Below are positions 5,743-6,225 of a DNA stretch of 6,225 nt, one piece after another. Positions within the stretch are counted from its first letter, which is position 1. Each line of letters opens with the position of its first letter. This DNA is from an uncultured Pleurocapsa sp. (lineage in GTDB: Bacteria; Cyanobacteriota; Cyanobacteriia; Cyanobacteriales; Xenococcaceae): positions 1-6,225 of the forward strand of contig CAKZYI010000177.1 in the NCBI GenBank assembly GCA_937884735.1, in the 5' to 3' direction. Under the pieces are notes generated by a model. The model worked only from the letters and a program-made list of their open reading frames with translations. It was not told the DNA's origin and ran no database searches. A program made the position numbers and the translations under genes.

Positions 5743-6225
5743 CTAAATTTTGGGTGGGGGTACAATGCCTGGTTTATACAAAAAAGCATCAATGCTTTTA
5801 AGAGTTTGCAAATCAGCTTCGGGGAGATCTTTTTGAGCAGAATTGTGAGCTAAAAAAGCAAATGCTTGTCGAAATTCTTGGGGATTGGTGGTAACTGGGG
5901 CATCAAAATGACAGGGAATAATCCGATTAAAGTTCCAGCTTGCAATATGATTTGCCCAGGTCAAAGTTTACTCTGGAGATCGCACTGCATCTTTAAGAGT
6001 TTGAATTAAACTTGGCACGTCCAAGACACTAGAGCGGAAATACATGGCAAACAAACAGATTCTTCGCCAACCCTTGAGGCGGTTTTCTGGAGTATCGGCG
6101 ATCGCTTCTCTCCCACTCTCTCTAGCATGGAATAATAATGGATACAGATCTTGTTCGACAATTTTTGGCGGTGTAGCGGGAATAGAAACAATCGATTCAG
6201 TTACTTACATAGTCTGCGATCGCTT
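5743..6225 (-). pseudogene. DUF4336 family protein, broken C-terminal part (partial at window edge)
   Basis: One minus-strand frame from 6225 to the TAG at 5743-5745 reads through as a DUF4336 protein, a family of unknown function frequent in cyanobacteria. Recognisable blocks in order are KRSQTM, VTESIVSIP, DLYPLLFHARE, DTPENRLKGWRRICLFAMYF, WANHIASWNFNRIIPCHFDA, FRQAFAFL and GIVPPPKI. Two in-frame TAA codons interrupt it: 6205-6207, between KRSQTM and VTES, and 5968-5970, between RSPE and TLTWAN. Frame is kept across both (237 bp, 79 codons, apart). At the second stop the family normally has a further block (roughly SRKAYFGLYPF through VAPILQTLIL, recalled from family members) that is absent here, about 45-50 codons. 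The piece after 5968 could start at TTG 5962-5964, giving a 73-residue peptide, but that is a remnant and not a sensible gene. The 5' part lies beyond the window. The identity is firm. Decay is strongly indicated unless both stops and the gap are sequence errors. Confidence 0.88.

Noticed and set aside
6006..6191. 61-residue minus-strand open frame
   Set aside because: It is an out-of-frame shadow of the DUF4336 pseudogene. The neighbouring frame over the same bases gives clear family motifs such as KGWRRICLF.

Overview
The window looks like a stretch of cyanobacterial chromosome. Four copies of the palindrome GCGATCGC (HIP1, a hallmark of many cyanobacterial genomes) occur in 6.2 kb of AT-rich DNA. 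Two of the proteins, an AAA_35 ATPase with a vMAP-type N-terminus and a DUF4336 protein, belong to families that are especially common in cyanobacteria. The genus cannot be fixed from sequence alone. A large, AT-rich, multi-paralogue cyanobacterium fits best.

All recognisable genes lie on the minus strand, so the right edge is upstream. From right to left they are: (1) 6225-5743, the C-terminal part of a DUF4336 gene that is clearly broken, with two in-frame stops and a missing internal block of roughly 45-50 codons; (2) 5438-4122, an AAA_35 STAND-like ATPase with an N-terminal helix-turn-helix region; (3) 3486-1642, a PAS-GGDEF-EAL cyclic-di-GMP protein with all visible catalytic motifs intact; (4) 1473-124, an FAD-dependent malate:quinone oxidoreductase of the Helicobacter pylori type. 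The left edge (1-45) may hold the last codons of a plus-strand gene, followed by a hairpin with a T-run (63-96).

The gaps are 304 bp (5439-5742), 635 bp (3487-4121) and 168 bp (1474-1641). They are AT-rich and contain no convincing gene. They hold weak hairpins, a pair of 10-bp direct repeats 25 bp apart and a few promoter-like hexamers. Spacing this wide argues against one tight operon. The GGDEF-EAL and mqo genes could share a transcript, because I see no terminator between them.

The genes do not form an obvious joint pathway. One is a second-messenger protein, one a respiratory dehydrogenase feeding the quinone pool, one a regulatory or conflict-type ATPase without an adjacent effector, and one a decaying gene. 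I do not see a convincing undescribed system. The points most worth checking are the DUF4336 pseudogene, the epsilonproteobacterial-type MQO in a cyanobacterial background, the possible receiver-domain stump at the start of the GGDEF-EAL protein, and the orphan vMAP-like ATPase.
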